Of a stretch of 64,000 bases of DNA, positions 18,529 through 28,233 are shown piece after piece; within the stretch, counting starts at the first letter, position 1; the number at the start of each line of letters is the position of its first letter. The translations under genes were made by a program, and so were the position numbers. The DNA lies in the NCBI GenBank assembly GCA_963712305.1, contig CAVQHI010000002.1:806001-870000 (forward strand), in the 5' to 3' direction. This DNA is from DATFNI01 sp963712305. GTDB lineage: Bacteria > Bacteroidota > Rhodothermia > Balneolales > DATFMH01. Under the pieces are notes generated by a model. It saw only the letters and a program-made list of their open reading frames with translations. It ran no database searches and had not been told where the DNA came from.

Positions 18529-21117
18529 TCAGGCTCTGGCCTCTTCGGATTTAGGCTGGTTGTTATTGTCACCACCATTTTTTTCCTGAGATTTGCTCTT
18601 ATCGGATTCTTCCGGTGCTTTCCACTCGAACATCAATCCATCGCGGGACGCATTCATTTTAATACGGATAGTGGAATGTGGTGCCGGTTCGCTTTTAAGC
18701 AACTCTTCAGCAAGCGGGTCTTCCACGTATTTCTGTATCGCACGTTTCAGTGGTCGCGCACCAAATTTCTGATCAAATCCTTTTTCCGTCAGGAACTCTT
18801 TCGCACCCTTTGTGATATCAATATTGAAACCAATATTGATAATGCGTTTGAAGAGATCTTCTGTAAGGATATCGATGATTTGATAGATATCTTGCTTTTC
18901 CAGTGGACGGAATACGATGACGTCGTCTACACGGTTCAGGAATTCAGGGTTAAACACCTTTTTGAGCGCATCCTGAATAGTTGATTTCATCTGGGCATAA
19001 TCAAAGGATGTGGACGTCTCACCGAAACCAATTCCCTTGCCAAGATTCTTGATATCACGAGCACCAATATTTGATGTCATGATGATAATGGTATTGCGGA
19101 AGTCAACCTTACGGCCAAGGCTATCCGTGAGATGACCATCATCGAGAACCTGCAACAGGATGTTGAATACATCCGGGTGCGCCTTTTCAATTTCATCGAG
19201 AAGGACAACGCTGTATGGTTTCCGGCGAACTTTTTCGGTAAGGATACCGCCTTCTTCATATCCGACATAACCTGGAGGGGCACCGACCAGACGTGAAACA
19301 CTGAATTTCTCCATGTATTCACTCATGTCGATGCGAACCAGTGCATCATCTATATCAAACAGATATTTAGCAAGTACTTTTGCCATCTCAGTTTTACCAA
19401 CTCCTGTTGGTCCCAGAAAGATAAATGAACCGATAGGACGCTTGGGGTCTTTCAGTCCGGCACGTGTCCTTTGGATTGCACGTGTCAGTTTATCGATAGC
19501 TTCTTCCTGACCAATGATGCTGCTTGAAAGTTCTTCGCGCATGGCCAGTAATTTCTGACCTTCATTCTGATTGATCCTGGTTACAGGTATACCCGTCATC
19601 ATACCGACGACTGCAGCAACGTCTGTTTCGGCGACTTCATAGACGATTTCGGCGCTTTCCTTTTCCCAAACCTTCTGGGCAATCTCGAGCTCTTCAATTA
19701 ATCGTTTCTCTTTATCACGCAGACGTGCAGCTTCTTCAAACCTTTGTTTTTTGACCATGGCATTTTTCTCTTCACTGGTCCGTTCTATGTCGGCCTCAAG
19801 TTTGAGAATATGCTCAGGTACCGTAATATTTGAGAGGTGGACACGGGCACCGGCTTCATCCATGGCATCAATAGCCTTATCCGGAAGGAAGTGATCCGTG
19901 ATATAACGATCGGTCAGATTTACGCATCCTTCGATGGCTTCATCAGAGTAGTGTACACTATGATGCTTCTCATATTTACCTTTGACACGTTTCAATATTT
20001 CCATGGTTTCCTCGGGTGAGGTTGGATTTACCATGATTTTTTGAAAGCGTCGTTCAAGCGCACCGTCTTTTTCGATGTATTGTCGGTATTCATTTAAAGT
20101 GGTTGCGCCAATAGCCTGGATCTCGCCCCTGGCAAGAGCGGGTTTCAACATATTGGATGCGTCGAGCGAGCCGCTGGCTCCACCGGCACCTACTATGGTG
20201 TGTAACTCATCAATAAATAAAATTACATTTGGTGCTTTTTCAAGCTCGTTCATCAGCGCTTTCATACGCTCTTCAAACTGTCCCCGGTATTTTGTACCGG
20301 CCACAAGTGCAGCCAAGTCAAGAGCGACAACACGTTTATTGTATAGGATGCGTGATACTTTGCGCTTGATAATTCGAAGGGCGAGCCCCTCTGCAATAGC
20401 TGTCTTCCCTACGCCAGGTTCGCCAATCAGAACTGGGTTGTTTTTTTTTCGACGGCTCAAAACCTGCGCAACGCGCTCAATTTCTTTGTCACGTCCAACT
20501 ATCGGATCCAGTTTATCTTCTTCGGCAAGCTGTGTCAGATCGCGACCAAAATTGTCGAGTACGGGTGTTTTCGTTTTTTCCATTTTTTTAGACCTCACGC
20601 TTCCTGAGCTTGGTTTATCACTTTCAGATGATGAAAGTTCGGATGAGATACTGCTAGAATCAGCCTGTCCGGAGGATTCCCGGCCTGATATAATCAGGTC
20701 AAGCTCTTCACGAACTGATTCGTAGGAAATATTGAATTGATGTAGAATCTGAGCTGCAATATTTTCGTCATCACGTAGCAATGATAACAGCAAATGTTCT
20801 GTACCAATAGTATCGCTCTTGTATAGCTTCGCTTCCAGATAAGTTATACGAAGAACTTTTTCTGCTTGTTTGGTTAATGGAATGTTGCCAATTCGAACTG
20901 TACCGCCTGTACCTCTGACTGTCTCTTCAATAGCTTTTTTCAGCTTGGACAAATCACAGTTCAGATTGATTAAAATTTTTACCGCGATACCGTCACCCAA
21001 CCGGATAATTCCCAGAATCAGATGTTCAGTCCCAATATAATCATGACCAAGACGAAGAGCTTCTTCCCGGCTGAATTGAATGACATCACGGACTTTACTT
21101 GAAAAATTACCTTCCAT
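18529..21117 (-). CDS. clpC: ATP-dependent Clp protease ATP-binding subunit ClpC
   Basis: An 862-residue Hsp100 unfoldase that feeds proteins to ClpP. Two Clp-N repeats occupy residues 1-145 (GHDYIGTEHLILGI and YKSDTIGTEHLLLSLL). After a Ser-rich linker the first AAA+ module has Walker A GEPGVGKTA at 232-240. A UVR-type coiled coil (MVKKQRFEEAARLRDKEKRL, about 445-470) marks it as ClpC rather than ClpA or ClpB. The second AAA+ module has GPTGVGKTE and LLDEIEKAHPDV. An IGF tripeptide in KGIGFGE is a candidate ClpP-docking loop. The C-terminus is a polar, Lys/Asn/Glu-rich tail. No mcsA/mcsB/ctsR regulator genes are adjacent. Confidence 0.95.
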   Translation of the reverse strand: MEGNFSSKVRDVIQFSREEALRLGHDYIGTEHLILGIIRLGDGIAVKILINLNCDLSKLKKAIEETVRGTGGTVRIGNIPLTKQAEKVLRITYLEAKLYKSDTIGTEHLLLSLLRDDENIAAQILHQFNISYESVREELDLIISGRESSGQADSSSISSELSSSESDKPSSGSVRSKKMEKTKTPVLDNFGRDLTQLAEEDKLDPIVGRDKEIERVAQVLSRRKKNNPVLIGEPGVGKTAIAEGLALRIIKRKVSRILYNKRVVALDLAALVAGTKYRGQFEERMKALMNELEKAPNVILFIDELHTIVGAGGASGSLDASNMLKPALARGEIQAIGATTLNEYRQYIEKDGALERRFQKIMVNPTSPEETMEILKRVKGKYEKHHSVHYSDEAIEGCVNLTDRYITDHFLPDKAIDAMDEAGARVHLSNITVPEHILKLEADIERTSEEKNAMVKKQRFEEAARLRDKEKRLIEELEIAQKVWEKESAEIVYEVAETDVAAVVGMMTGIPVTRINQNEGQKLLAMREELSSSIIGQEEAIDKLTRAIQRTRAGLKDPKRPIGSFIFLGPTGVGKTEMAKVLAKYLFDIDDALVRIDMSEYMEKFSVSRLVGAPPGYVGYEEGGILTEKVRRKPYSVVLLDEIEKAHPDVFNILLQVLDDGHLTDSLGRKVDFRNTIIIMTSNIGARDIKNLGKGIGFGETSTSFDYAQMKSTIQDALKKVFNPEFLNRVDDVIVFRPLEKQDIYQIIDILTEDLFKRIINIGFNIDITKGAKEFLTEKGFDQKFGARPLKRAIQKYVEDPLAEELLKSEPAPHSTIRIKMNASRDGLMFEWKAPEESDKSKSQEKNGGDNNNQPKSEEARA

Positions 21118-21475
21118 AAAAAATTCAGGTTCCTTAAACCCTGTATTAGGTAATCGGTTTACTTTAACTAGCTTATATCTTCAACGAAAGTAGGACAGCG
21201 TTAGTGTAAAAGCAAGCTGACTGACCCGCTAATAAAGTGTTTCTAAATCTTATCGGATAGGTATAACAATACTTTCGAATAGAATCATTTCATAAGCATA
21301 AAACAATTGTGGGGGAGCTTATCAATTGATACGCTTGGACTAAGAAGGAGCAAAATAAAAAGCCGGTTCGCAATACACCCAAAAAAGAATGCAGCGACCA
21401 GCTTGCATAATTTCTTTTGTTACTGTCATGACTAATGAAATAACAGTAACTTATTGAAATCGAATCCTGGAAATA
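21118..21475. other. 358-base intergenic region between clpC and rpsT
   Basis: Holds the clpC upstream region and the rpsT downstream region. The only structure I see is an inverted repeat GTTACTGT...ACAGTAAC (21419-21450, loop 16) after rpsT, without a U-tract in the rpsT direction, so it is at best a weak terminator. No gene is visible. Confidence 0.5.
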
Positions 21476-21727
21476 TTAGAGTGTATTTAAATGACGGTCG
21501 AGATTCGATTTTTTATTCCCGGCATTATTTTTATGCAAAATACCGACCTTAACCATTCGATCAATATATGAGATTGCTTCTTTTACAGATTTCTCAGCCT
21601 CTTCCCGGTTGGTTTCAGCCAATGCTTTCTTATATAATGTACGCATGGTCGAACGAAGCCGGCGATTGTGTTCACGGCGTTTAGAAATCTGACGAACCCT
21701 TTTTATAGCAGATTTATGTTGAGGCAT
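21476..21727 (-). CDS. rpsT: 30S ribosomal protein S20
   Basis: An 83-residue, strongly basic helical protein that binds 16S rRNA in the small subunit. The N-terminus MPQHKSAIKRVRQISKRRE and the block RSTMRTLYKKAL, followed by AISYIDRMVKVGILHKNNA, are diagnostic of bacterial S20. Length is standard. It is divergent from cmk with a 151-base shared upstream region. Confidence 0.95.
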   Translation of the reverse strand: MPQHKSAIKRVRQISKRREHNRRLRSTMRTLYKKALAETNREEAEKSVKEAISYIDRMVKVGILHKNNAGNKKSNLDRHLNTL

Positions 21728-21878
21728 TGATCGTAAGAAATTTACTTTACGTTTATAATTTGGGACTCAATACTCATTGTGAATATTACGAGCTGCATAA
21801 ATTAAGTGATCAGCAAACATTATTCAAGGAAATATTGCATCACAAGTCAAAGAATTTTAAATTTCGAGTCTTTGCGAT

Positions 21879-22595
21879 ATGATGATTGTTATAGATGGCC
21901 CGGCAGGATCGGGCAAAAGTTCAACAGCGAAGGCCGTAGCAAACCAGACAGATTTTCAATATATCGACTCTGGTGCTTTGTATCGGGCCGTTACGCTGCT
22001 TTATTTAAAGCATACCGATGATCGGGCTGCGTTCTTTGATGCGATTGACAAGGCTGATATCAATTTCAGTTATACCAATAAGCTTTTTCGGATTTTCCTG
22101 GAGGGCCATGAGGTAACCCGGGATATACGAAGACAACAGGTGGCTGAAAATGTTAGTAAGGTTGCTTCAGATCCTGAAGTGCGCGAGCGGGTAAACAAGC
22201 TCATGCGCAAACAGGTGCAAAAAGGCAATTTTATAGCCGATGGTCGCGACCTCTCCACCGTTGTTTTCCCAGACGCAGATCTTAAATTTTATATGGATTG
22301 TGATCTGGAAACACGTGCCAAAAGAAGGTATGAGGAGTTAAGTAAGGATGGTCATGATGTATCTTTTGTTGAGATTCAACGTAATCTTAAAAAAAGAGAT
22401 CATCTGGATTCATCCAGATCACACGCTCCTCTGAAAAAATCTGAAGACGCGATTGTAATAGATACCAGCAATCTATCGTTCAGGGAACAAGTCGACATCA
22501 TATTGAATTATATATATAACAAGAAAAAGACTTTATCCGGCGAAATTAACCTGGATGATGATCTGAATAAAAAAAATCAAAACCATAAACTCTAA
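21879..22595 (+). CDS. cmk: Cytidylate kinase
   Basis: A 238-residue P-loop kinase that phosphorylates CMP and dCMP. The Walker A motif is IDGPAGSGKSSTAKAV at residues 5-20; the CMP-binding region includes YIDSGALYRAVT and the signature ADGRDLSTVVFPDADLK. The C-terminal 20 or so residues (from GEINLDDD on) extend past the usual end and are polar. It precedes rpsA by 52 bases; the cmk-rpsA pairing is conserved across many bacteria, which supports an operon. Confidence 0.93.
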   Translation: MMIVIDGPAGSGKSSTAKAVANQTDFQYIDSGALYRAVTLLYLKHTDDRAAFFDAIDKADINFSYTNKLFRIFLEGHEVTRDIRRQQVAENVSKVASDPEVRERVNKLMRKQVQKGNFIADGRDLSTVVFPDADLKFYMDCDLETRAKRRYEELSKDGHDVSFVEIQRNLKKRDHLDSSRSHAPLKKSEDAIVIDTSNLSFREQVDIILNYIYNKKKTLSGEINLDDDLNKKNQNHKL

Positions 22596-22647
22596 TCCCA
22601 TTCCATCCAAATCGGAGTGCGGCAGTACATATAATAGGATTTCATAC

Positions 22648-24720
22648 ATGACCGATGAATTAAAAAAAGAAGAAGAACAACAGGAAGAAACGGTACAAAA
22701 CGATACTACTGTTAACACCGAAGACTCTAATGAAAACGAGAAGGCTGAAAAAGAGCCTGTGAATTACGGAGTTAATGAAGAGGCTTCTGCGAAGGAAGAA
22801 GAAGAAGTAGCTGTGGCTGAAGCTGAAGAACCGGTTGCAGAAGAAACTTCTGAAGAAGAAAAAGAGGATGATGAAAAATCTCTTCCTGTGTATGACGGAC
22901 ACATTAGTGGAGACATCTATAAGCTTGACGACCTGCAGGAACAATCTGAAGACTATACTGAAGGCGAGTTTAACCAGCTCGTTGACATGTACGAAGGCAC
23001 GCTTAATGCTATTACAGAAAAGGAAGTTGTAACCGGGCGTGTTATTGGAGTCGATGAGAAGTATGTCATTGTAGACATCGGTTTCAAGTCAGAAGGTATC
23101 GTTCAGCTCAACGAATTTAGAAATGCCGACGAGATTAAAGTTGGTGACGAAATAGAAGTCTTTCTAGATCGCGTAGAAGATCGTGAAGGCCAGCTTGTCC
23201 TGTCACGCCGTAAAGCAGATACACTGCGTGCCTGGGAACGTATTGAACAAGCTTATGAAGACGGCAGTATCCTCGAAGGCAACATTAAACGCCGAATCAA
23301 AGGTGGTATGGTTGTTGACCTCGATGGTATCGATGCCTTCCTTCCCGGATCTCAAATTGATGTTCGTCCCGTTCGGGATTTCGATGCTTATGTCGGAAAG
23401 AACATGGAGTTCATGGTTGTGAAACTCAACATGGGCAGTGAAAATGTCGTTGTTTCACACCGTGCGATTGTTGAGTCTGATCTTGAGGAACAACGTGCCG
23501 AGATTCTGGCAAGCATGAAACCGGGACAAATTCTCGAAGGTCATGTGAAAAATATCACCGATTTTGGTGTATTCATCGACCTTGGTGGCGTCGACGGTCT
23601 GTTGCACATCACCGACCTCTCCTGGGGACGTGTTGAGCATCCGTCTGAAATCGTTAAGCTCGACCAGAAGATCAACGTTGTTGTACTCGACTTCGATGAA
23701 GAGACCAAGCGTATTTCTCTGGGGCTGAAACAACTCCAGCCACATCCGTGGGAAGAAATCGAAAAGAAATATCCCGAGAACGATCGTGTTCAGGGTCGAG
23801 TGGTTTCCATCGCCGATTACGGAGCGTTCGTCGAACTCGAGAAAGGTGTCGAAGGTCTGGTTCACATCAGCGAGATGTCTTGGACCCAACACATCAAACA
23901 CCCGTCGCAACTTGTCGAGAAAAATCAGATTATCGAGTGTGTTGTACTCAACGTCAACAAAGACGAACACAAGATTTCTCTGGGTATCAAACAACTCGAA
24001 AAAGATCCATGGGAAAACCTCCTCGATCGTTATCCTATCGGATCGCGTCATGAAGGTACCGTTCGCAATCTTACCAACTTCGGTGTCTTTGTTGAACTGG
24101 AACCTGGAATTGACGGTCTGATTCACATCTCTGACCTGAGCTGGACAAACAAGATCAATCATCCAAGCGAAGTCGTAAATAAAGGTGACAAGATTGAAAT
24201 CGTCATCATGTCAGTTGACTTCGATAATCGCCGCATCACCCTTGGACATAAGCAAATTGAAGCTAATCCATGGGAAAAGATCGCTGAGAATTACGCTCCT
24301 GGCACTGAATTTGAAGCCGAAATTACCAAAATCACGGACAAAGGCTTGTTTGTGAAACTTGATTATGGCATTGAAGGATTCTTGCCAACTCGTGAAGCCG
24401 AGTTTGAGGGTGAGTTTAGCGAAGCTTTCAAGGAAGGCGATAAGGTCAAAACAAACGTTGTAGAAATTGACGAATCTAATCACAATGTGAAGCTAAGTCA
24501 GAAGAGTAAGCCGGAACCTAAGGCCAAGAAGAAAAAGAGTGAGTCTCGTGGTTCATCCCGTTCTGCTGCAACAGGGGCTTTGACACTTGGTGAAATGTCT
24601 GGACTTGAGGATCTTAGGAGCAAGCTGCTCGAGAAAGAAGCTCAGGAAGCGACAGAACCAGAGCCAGAACAAGAATCTGATGAAGCCGAAGAAGAGGAAG
24701 AGAAAGAAGAAAAAGAATAA
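22648..24720 (+). CDS. rpsA: 30S ribosomal protein S1
   Basis: A 690-residue RNA-binding protein with six S1 (OB-fold) domains from about residue 125 to 610; the best-conserved ones carry DFGVFIDLGGVDGLLHI, DYGAFVELEKGVEGLVHI and NFGVFVELEPGIDGLIHI. It helps load mRNA onto the 30S subunit. Both ends are unusually acidic: residues 1-110 are rich in Glu and poorly conserved, and the C-terminal 90 residues run from a Lys/Ser patch into an almost pure Glu tail. Such extensions are known in Bacteroidota S1. It follows cmk and ends before a strong terminator. Confidence 0.95.
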   Translation: MTDELKKEEEQQEETVQNDTTVNTEDSNENEKAEKEPVNYGVNEEASAKEEEEVAVAEAEEPVAEETSEEEKEDDEKSLPVYDGHISGDIYKLDDLQEQSEDYTEGEFNQLVDMYEGTLNAITEKEVVTGRVIGVDEKYVIVDIGFKSEGIVQLNEFRNADEIKVGDEIEVFLDRVEDREGQLVLSRRKADTLRAWERIEQAYEDGSILEGNIKRRIKGGMVVDLDGIDAFLPGSQIDVRPVRDFDAYVGKNMEFMVVKLNMGSENVVVSHRAIVESDLEEQRAEILASMKPGQILEGHVKNITDFGVFIDLGGVDGLLHITDLSWGRVEHPSEIVKLDQKINVVVLDFDEETKRISLGLKQLQPHPWEEIEKKYPENDRVQGRVVSIADYGAFVELEKGVEGLVHISEMSWTQHIKHPSQLVEKNQIIECVVLNVNKDEHKISLGIKQLEKDPWENLLDRYPIGSRHEGTVRNLTNFGVFVELEPGIDGLIHISDLSWTNKINHPSEVVNKGDKIEIVIMSVDFDNRRITLGHKQIEANPWEKIAENYAPGTEFEAEITKITDKGLFVKLDYGIEGFLPTREAEFEGEFSEAFKEGDKVKTNVVEIDESNHNVKLSQKSKPEPKAKKKKSESRGSSRSAATGALTLGEMSGLEDLRSKLLEKEAQEATEPEPEQESDEAEEEEEKEEKE

Positions 24721-24764
24721 ATTTCGATTTCTTTGACGGATTCAAAAGAAATAGGCAAATTCAG

Positions 24765-24800
24765 AAGGAGATGCTCTTAAAAGAGTATCTCCTTTTTTGT
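24765..24800 (+). terminator. Intrinsic terminator after rpsA
   Basis: AAGGAGATGCTCTT pairs with AAGAGTATCTCCTT (14 base pairs, one G-T), followed by a T-run. It separates the cmk-rpsA unit from nadA. Confidence 0.8.
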
Positions 24801-24822
24801 TTTATAAATAAATGGATTGGGT

Positions 24823-25863
24823 ATGCAAAAAATACGGGAAGCATCATCAATTGATGAAACCTACGAGCTACTTAAAAATAAAGTTGGCAGAGTAGTTCCA
24901 GAGGCTGAACTTAAGTTGAAAGCCGAGTTGGCATTTGAAATAAATCAACTGAAAAAAGAGAAAAATGCCATTATACTTGGGCACAATTATATGGAGCCTG
25001 CGTTGTATCACAGCATACCGGATTATGTAGGTGATTCCCTGGGCTTGAGCCGTATTGCTGCGGAAACAAAGGCAGACCGTATTGTTTTTTGCGGAGTCCG
25101 GTTTATGGCGGAGACAGCGAAAATATTAAATCCAAATCGCATGGTTCTTTTGCCTGCTGAGTTTGCAGGTTGCTCGTTAGCGGCAAGCATTACGGCCGAA
25201 CAGGTCAGGGAGCTGAAATCTCGCTATCCCGGCGTCCCGGTTGTTACATACATAAATACATATGCCGATGTAAAAGCAGAGACAGATGTATGTTGTACAT
25301 CAAGCAATGCAGTAAAGATTGTTAAGAGTCTTGGTACCGATAAAGTTATATGCCTTCCGGATGAGTTCCTTGCGAGAAATATAGCACGAGAGACAGGAAT
25401 GCAGGTTATTACAGCTAATGGTATTTTTGCTGGTGAACAACCGACAATGTTGGTTTGGGATGGCCACTGTGAAGTACACGAACAATTTACTGTAAATGAT
25501 GTGAAACGGGTCAGGGCTCAGTTCCCTGATGTAGAAGTACTTGCGCACCCGGAATGTACACCGGAGGTCGTATTAGCATCAGATTTTAGCGGGTCGACAA
25601 CTGCAATGGTTAAGCATGTTCAGGATTCTGAGTCTCACCGCTTCCTGTTGCTAACCGAATGTAGCATGAGTGATAATATCGCAGCAGAAAACCCGGATAA
25701 AGAATTTGTAGGCCTTTGCAGCGTCCGTTGTCCGCACATGAATCAGATTACTCTGGAAGAAACTCTGGAGGCCTTGCAGAGGGACCAGTATCAGATAGAA
25801 ATTGACGAGAACGTTAGAGTAGGAGCAAAAAAATCACTTGACAGAATGTTGGAATTAAGTTGA
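24823..25863 (+). CDS. nadA: Quinolinate synthase A
   Basis: A 346-residue [4Fe-4S] enzyme that condenses iminoaspartate with dihydroxyacetone phosphate to quinolinate in NAD synthesis. Recognisable parts are IILGHNYMEPALYHSIPDY near the N-terminus (substrate loop), FCGVRFMAETAKILNP with the first candidate Cys ligand, VTYINTYADVKAETDVCCTS, LAHPECTPEVV, and the C-terminal LCSVRCPHMNQITLE. The start chosen is the ATG; a TTG two codons upstream is in frame but less likely. No nadB or nadC is beside it, so it is a single-gene unit between two terminators. Confidence 0.93.
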   Translation: MQKIREASSIDETYELLKNKVGRVVPEAELKLKAELAFEINQLKKEKNAIILGHNYMEPALYHSIPDYVGDSLGLSRIAAETKADRIVFCGVRFMAETAKILNPNRMVLLPAEFAGCSLAASITAEQVRELKSRYPGVPVVTYINTYADVKAETDVCCTSSNAVKIVKSLGTDKVICLPDEFLARNIARETGMQVITANGIFAGEQPTMLVWDGHCEVHEQFTVNDVKRVRAQFPDVEVLAHPECTPEVVLASDFSGSTTAMVKHVQDSESHRFLLLTECSMSDNIAAENPDKEFVGLCSVRCPHMNQITLEETLEALQRDQYQIEIDENVRVGAKKSLDRMLELS

Positions 25864-25930
25864 GTGATTGTACCTGATATTCTTATTAATGCCTTGTGAT
25901 TTGCAGGCATTGATGTAAATTTTGTATCAC

Positions 25931-25967
25931 AAAAAAGGCTGAACATCAATAAATATGTTCAGCCTTT
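25931..25967. terminator. Bidirectional intrinsic terminator after nadA
   Basis: AAAGGCTGAACAT pairs with ATGTTCAGCCTTT (13 perfect base pairs). An A-run before and T-run after make it active in both directions, ending nadA and the convergent 85-residue hypothetical gene. Confidence 0.85.
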
Positions 25968-25995
25968 GAATTTATAAAAACGTTTCAAACGTTCG

Positions 25996-26253
25996 TCAAG
26001 CGTCTTTGTAGAAAAAGACTTTGCCGTTTACGGCATCTTTACCACTTTTAATTTTTTGTCCCGTTTCGCGGTTGAAGGTGTACACAACATTGCGCATTGA
26101 ATTTAACTCTTTTTCATTTGTATAAGAGACTTCAATGGCTTCCCCTCCTGGATTCAATTTGTCCAACGCCTCTAATAATGGACGAAATTTAGAAGAGCTT
26201 TTTTTGGAAATGCGAATGTCACTTCTCGGAACAAACTTGATTTTCATGTTCAT
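25996..26253 (-). CDS. Small hypothetical protein (85 residues)
   Basis: A short basic protein with a DIRISKKSSSKFRPLLEAL segment followed by a predicted beta-hairpin region and the tail GKVFFYKDA. No transmembrane helix, signal peptide, Cys motif or known domain is visible. It lies 88 bases after moxR on the same strand and shares a terminator with nadA, so it is likely the last gene of the moxR transcript. The start may be the first ATG or the third codon (also ATG). I do not recognise a family. Confidence 0.6.
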   Translation of the reverse strand: MNMKIKFVPRSDIRISKKSSSKFRPLLEALDKLNPGGEAIEVSYTNEKELNSMRNVVYTFNRETGQKIKSGKDAVNGKVFFYKDA

Positions 26254-26341
26254 ATCTGAGCAATTATATATTTATAAAGATATAAGAAATATAGTGTTTC
26301 TTTATTTTTGAAGTAACTAACGTAATTAAAATTACAAAAAT

Positions 26342-27343
26342 TTAAGGAACTTGTATAGTTTTTATTATTTTTTCGACCAAATCTTCGGCAGTAATATCTT
26401 CTGCCTCAGCTTCATAAGTTGGTATAATACGGTGTCGAAGAATATCCATAGCAACTGTTCGTACATCTTCAGGTGTTACATATGCTCTATGTTCCATGAA
26501 TGCCTGAGCACGGGCTGCCAAATTCATATTAATTGATGCACGTGGTGATGCACCAAATGCAATAAGATTTTCTAAATCGTCCAATTGATATGTAGATGGT
26601 TTTCGAGTGGCAAAAATCAGATCGATAATATATCGTTCCACCTTTTCATCCATATAAATATCATTGATAACCTTACGGGCTTCAATAATTTTATGTGGTT
26701 CAATTACAGGTTCCAAAACAACTTTTGCACCTGTTCTTGCCATTCTTCGCATGATCTCAAGCTCTTCCTGCTCATTCGGGTAGTTTATTTTAATTTTAAG
26801 CATGAACCGGTCTACTTGTGCTTCGGGCAGTGGGTAGGTTCCTTCCTGCTCAACAGGATTCTGGGTGGCCAGGACAAGGAAGGGTTCATCTAACTTATAG
26901 GTCGTATCTCCAATGGTAACCTGGCGTTCCTGCATTGCCTCAAGTAAAGCACTCTGCACTTTTGCAGGAGATCGATTTATCTCATCAGCTAATATGATAT
27001 TCGAAAAAATAGGTCCTTTTTTGACCGTAAATTCGCCTTCTTTTTGATTATAAATGAGGGTACCCAGAAGGTCAGCAGGCAGTAGATCCGGAGTAAACTG
27101 AATACGCTGGAATTTGGTCTGAATAACCTGGGCCAGTGACGAAACCGTTAACGTTTTGGCCAGCCCGGGAACGCCTTCAAGTAATACGTGTCCGTCGGCT
27201 AATAAGCCAATCAATAATCTGTCAATCATGTATTGTTGACCAACGATTACTTTTCCAAGTTCGCGGTAAATATCATCAACGAAGGCACTGGCTTCTTCAA
27301 TTCGCTCGCCCAACGCCTGCATATCAACGGCGTAATTATTCAT
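26342..27343 (-). CDS. moxR: MoxR-family AAA+ ATPase
   Basis: A 333-residue AAA+ ATPase of the MoxR group, chaperone-like enzymes that usually work with VWA-domain proteins. Walker A is GVPGLAKT (about 58-65), Walker B lies in IILADEINRSPAKVQSALLE, and sensor 1 is LATQNPVEQEGTYPLPEAQ. The C-terminal helical lid (FGASPRASINMNLAARAQAF) is typical. In related genomes moxR leads a DUF58-bat operon; here it is followed only by a small hypothetical, while the BatB-like protein is 16 kb away. Confidence 0.92.
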   Translation of the reverse strand: MNNYAVDMQALGERIEEASAFVDDIYRELGKVIVGQQYMIDRLLIGLLADGHVLLEGVPGLAKTLTVSSLAQVIQTKFQRIQFTPDLLPADLLGTLIYNQKEGEFTVKKGPIFSNIILADEINRSPAKVQSALLEAMQERQVTIGDTTYKLDEPFLVLATQNPVEQEGTYPLPEAQVDRFMLKIKINYPNEQEELEIMRRMARTGAKVVLEPVIEPHKIIEARKVINDIYMDEKVERYIIDLIFATRKPSTYQLDDLENLIAFGASPRASINMNLAARAQAFMEHRAYVTPEDVRTVAMDILRHRIIPTYEAEAEDITAEDLVEKIIKTIQVP

Positions 27344-27720
27344 GTTTATTCCTAGGATTGATTATGATAGTTGACTTATGTTTTAACCTGCTACTTCAAA
27401 TAAAAACGAAATTAATTATGACAGATGTAAACATCGAACGATGTTCGACAGACAATATTTTTCATATGATAAAACGATATCCAATATACATAACTCCGCA
27501 TGCTATTGTCGAATGTCAGTATAAACACAACTTAACGTTATATGAATTTCGTTTGAACTTCCAACGTGAGTAACGGCTGGTATCCTAAATAGAAATGTCA
27601 GAATATTTAGGTACAAAGATGCTACATAGGGTGTCGCTAATGAAAATAAAAGTGATACTGACGGTTGAACAGGGAGTGATTTTTAGGTACTTTTAAGCCG
27701 TCAATAAATGGAAGAAAAGC
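27344..27720. other. 377-base divergent intergenic region (moxR/nuoJ)
   Basis: Promoter region for two divergent units. One perfect inverted repeat TCGAAC-GAT-GTTCGA (27434-27448) could be an operator. No gene or RNA fold is recognised. Confidence 0.4.
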
Positions 27721-28233
27721 ATGGTCACATATCTGTTTATCTTATTTGCTGTTATTGCAATAGCAACTGCTCTGGCGGTCGTTTTTAATAAGAGTACCGT
27801 CAGCAGTGCATTATTTTTGGTATTAAATCTTCTCTCTCTTGCAGGGATCTATCTTTTGCTGCAAGCCCAGTTTCTGGCGATTATCCAGGTACTGGTCTAT
27901 GCGGGCGCTATCATGGTACTATTCCTGTTTGTTATCATGTTGTTGAATATTCAGGATGAGGAGAAGATATTCGATAAAAAGCGTCTACAATTTATCCTGT
28001 CCTTTTTACTTGTGGCGGTGGTGTTTGCCCAGATACTGTATTCTGTAGGGAGTGCAATGAATATGCTTCCGGCTGTAGCTAGCAACATGAAAACAGTTGG
28101 TACCGTGGAGGCTGTCGGTAACGTGCTCTTCACAAAATATCTGATTCCCGTCGAAGTTACTGCGATACTTTTAACAGCAGCTGTTGTTGGCGCATTACTG
28201 ATCGCTCAACGTAAAATTCAATTGAAAAAATAA
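27721..28233 (+). CDS. nuoJ: NADH-quinone oxidoreductase subunit J
   Basis: A 170-residue membrane subunit of respiratory complex I with five predicted helices. The conserved third helix reads LAIIQVLVYAGAIMVLFLFV, which matches NuoJ/ND6, including the small-residue pi-bulge region. It belongs to the proton-translocating arm. It overlaps nuoK by one base. No other nuo gene is in the window: nuoI normally precedes and nuoL follows. Confidence 0.92.
   Translation: MVTYLFILFAVIAIATALAVVFNKSTVSSALFLVLNLLSLAGIYLLLQAQFLAIIQVLVYAGAIMVLFLFVIMLLNIQDEEKIFDKKRLQFILSFLLVAVVFAQILYSVGSAMNMLPAVASNMKTVGTVEAVGNVLFTKYLIPVEVTAILLTAAVVGALLIAQRKIQLKK

Noticed and set aside
20075..20725. 216-codon plus-strand reading frame inside clpC
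   Set aside because: It is antisense to a strongly conserved gene; its Ser/Arg/Pro-rich translation is an artefact of the codon pattern of clpC.
21355..21400. tRNA-like GGTTCG motif before the rpsT end
   Set aside because: No acceptor stem, anticodon arm or D arm could be folded around it.
23455..24162. 235-codon minus-strand frame inside rpsA
   Set aside because: Mirror of the S1 repeats; repetitive translation reflects the S1 domains on the other strand.
27434..27448. TCGAAC-GAT-GTTCGA as a repressor operator
   Set aside because: A single six-base inverted repeat without a second copy or known regulator is too little evidence; kept only as a remark on the gap.
27136..27573. 145-codon plus-strand frame overlapping the moxR start and the gap
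   Set aside because: Most of it is antisense to moxR, and the part in the gap has no family features.
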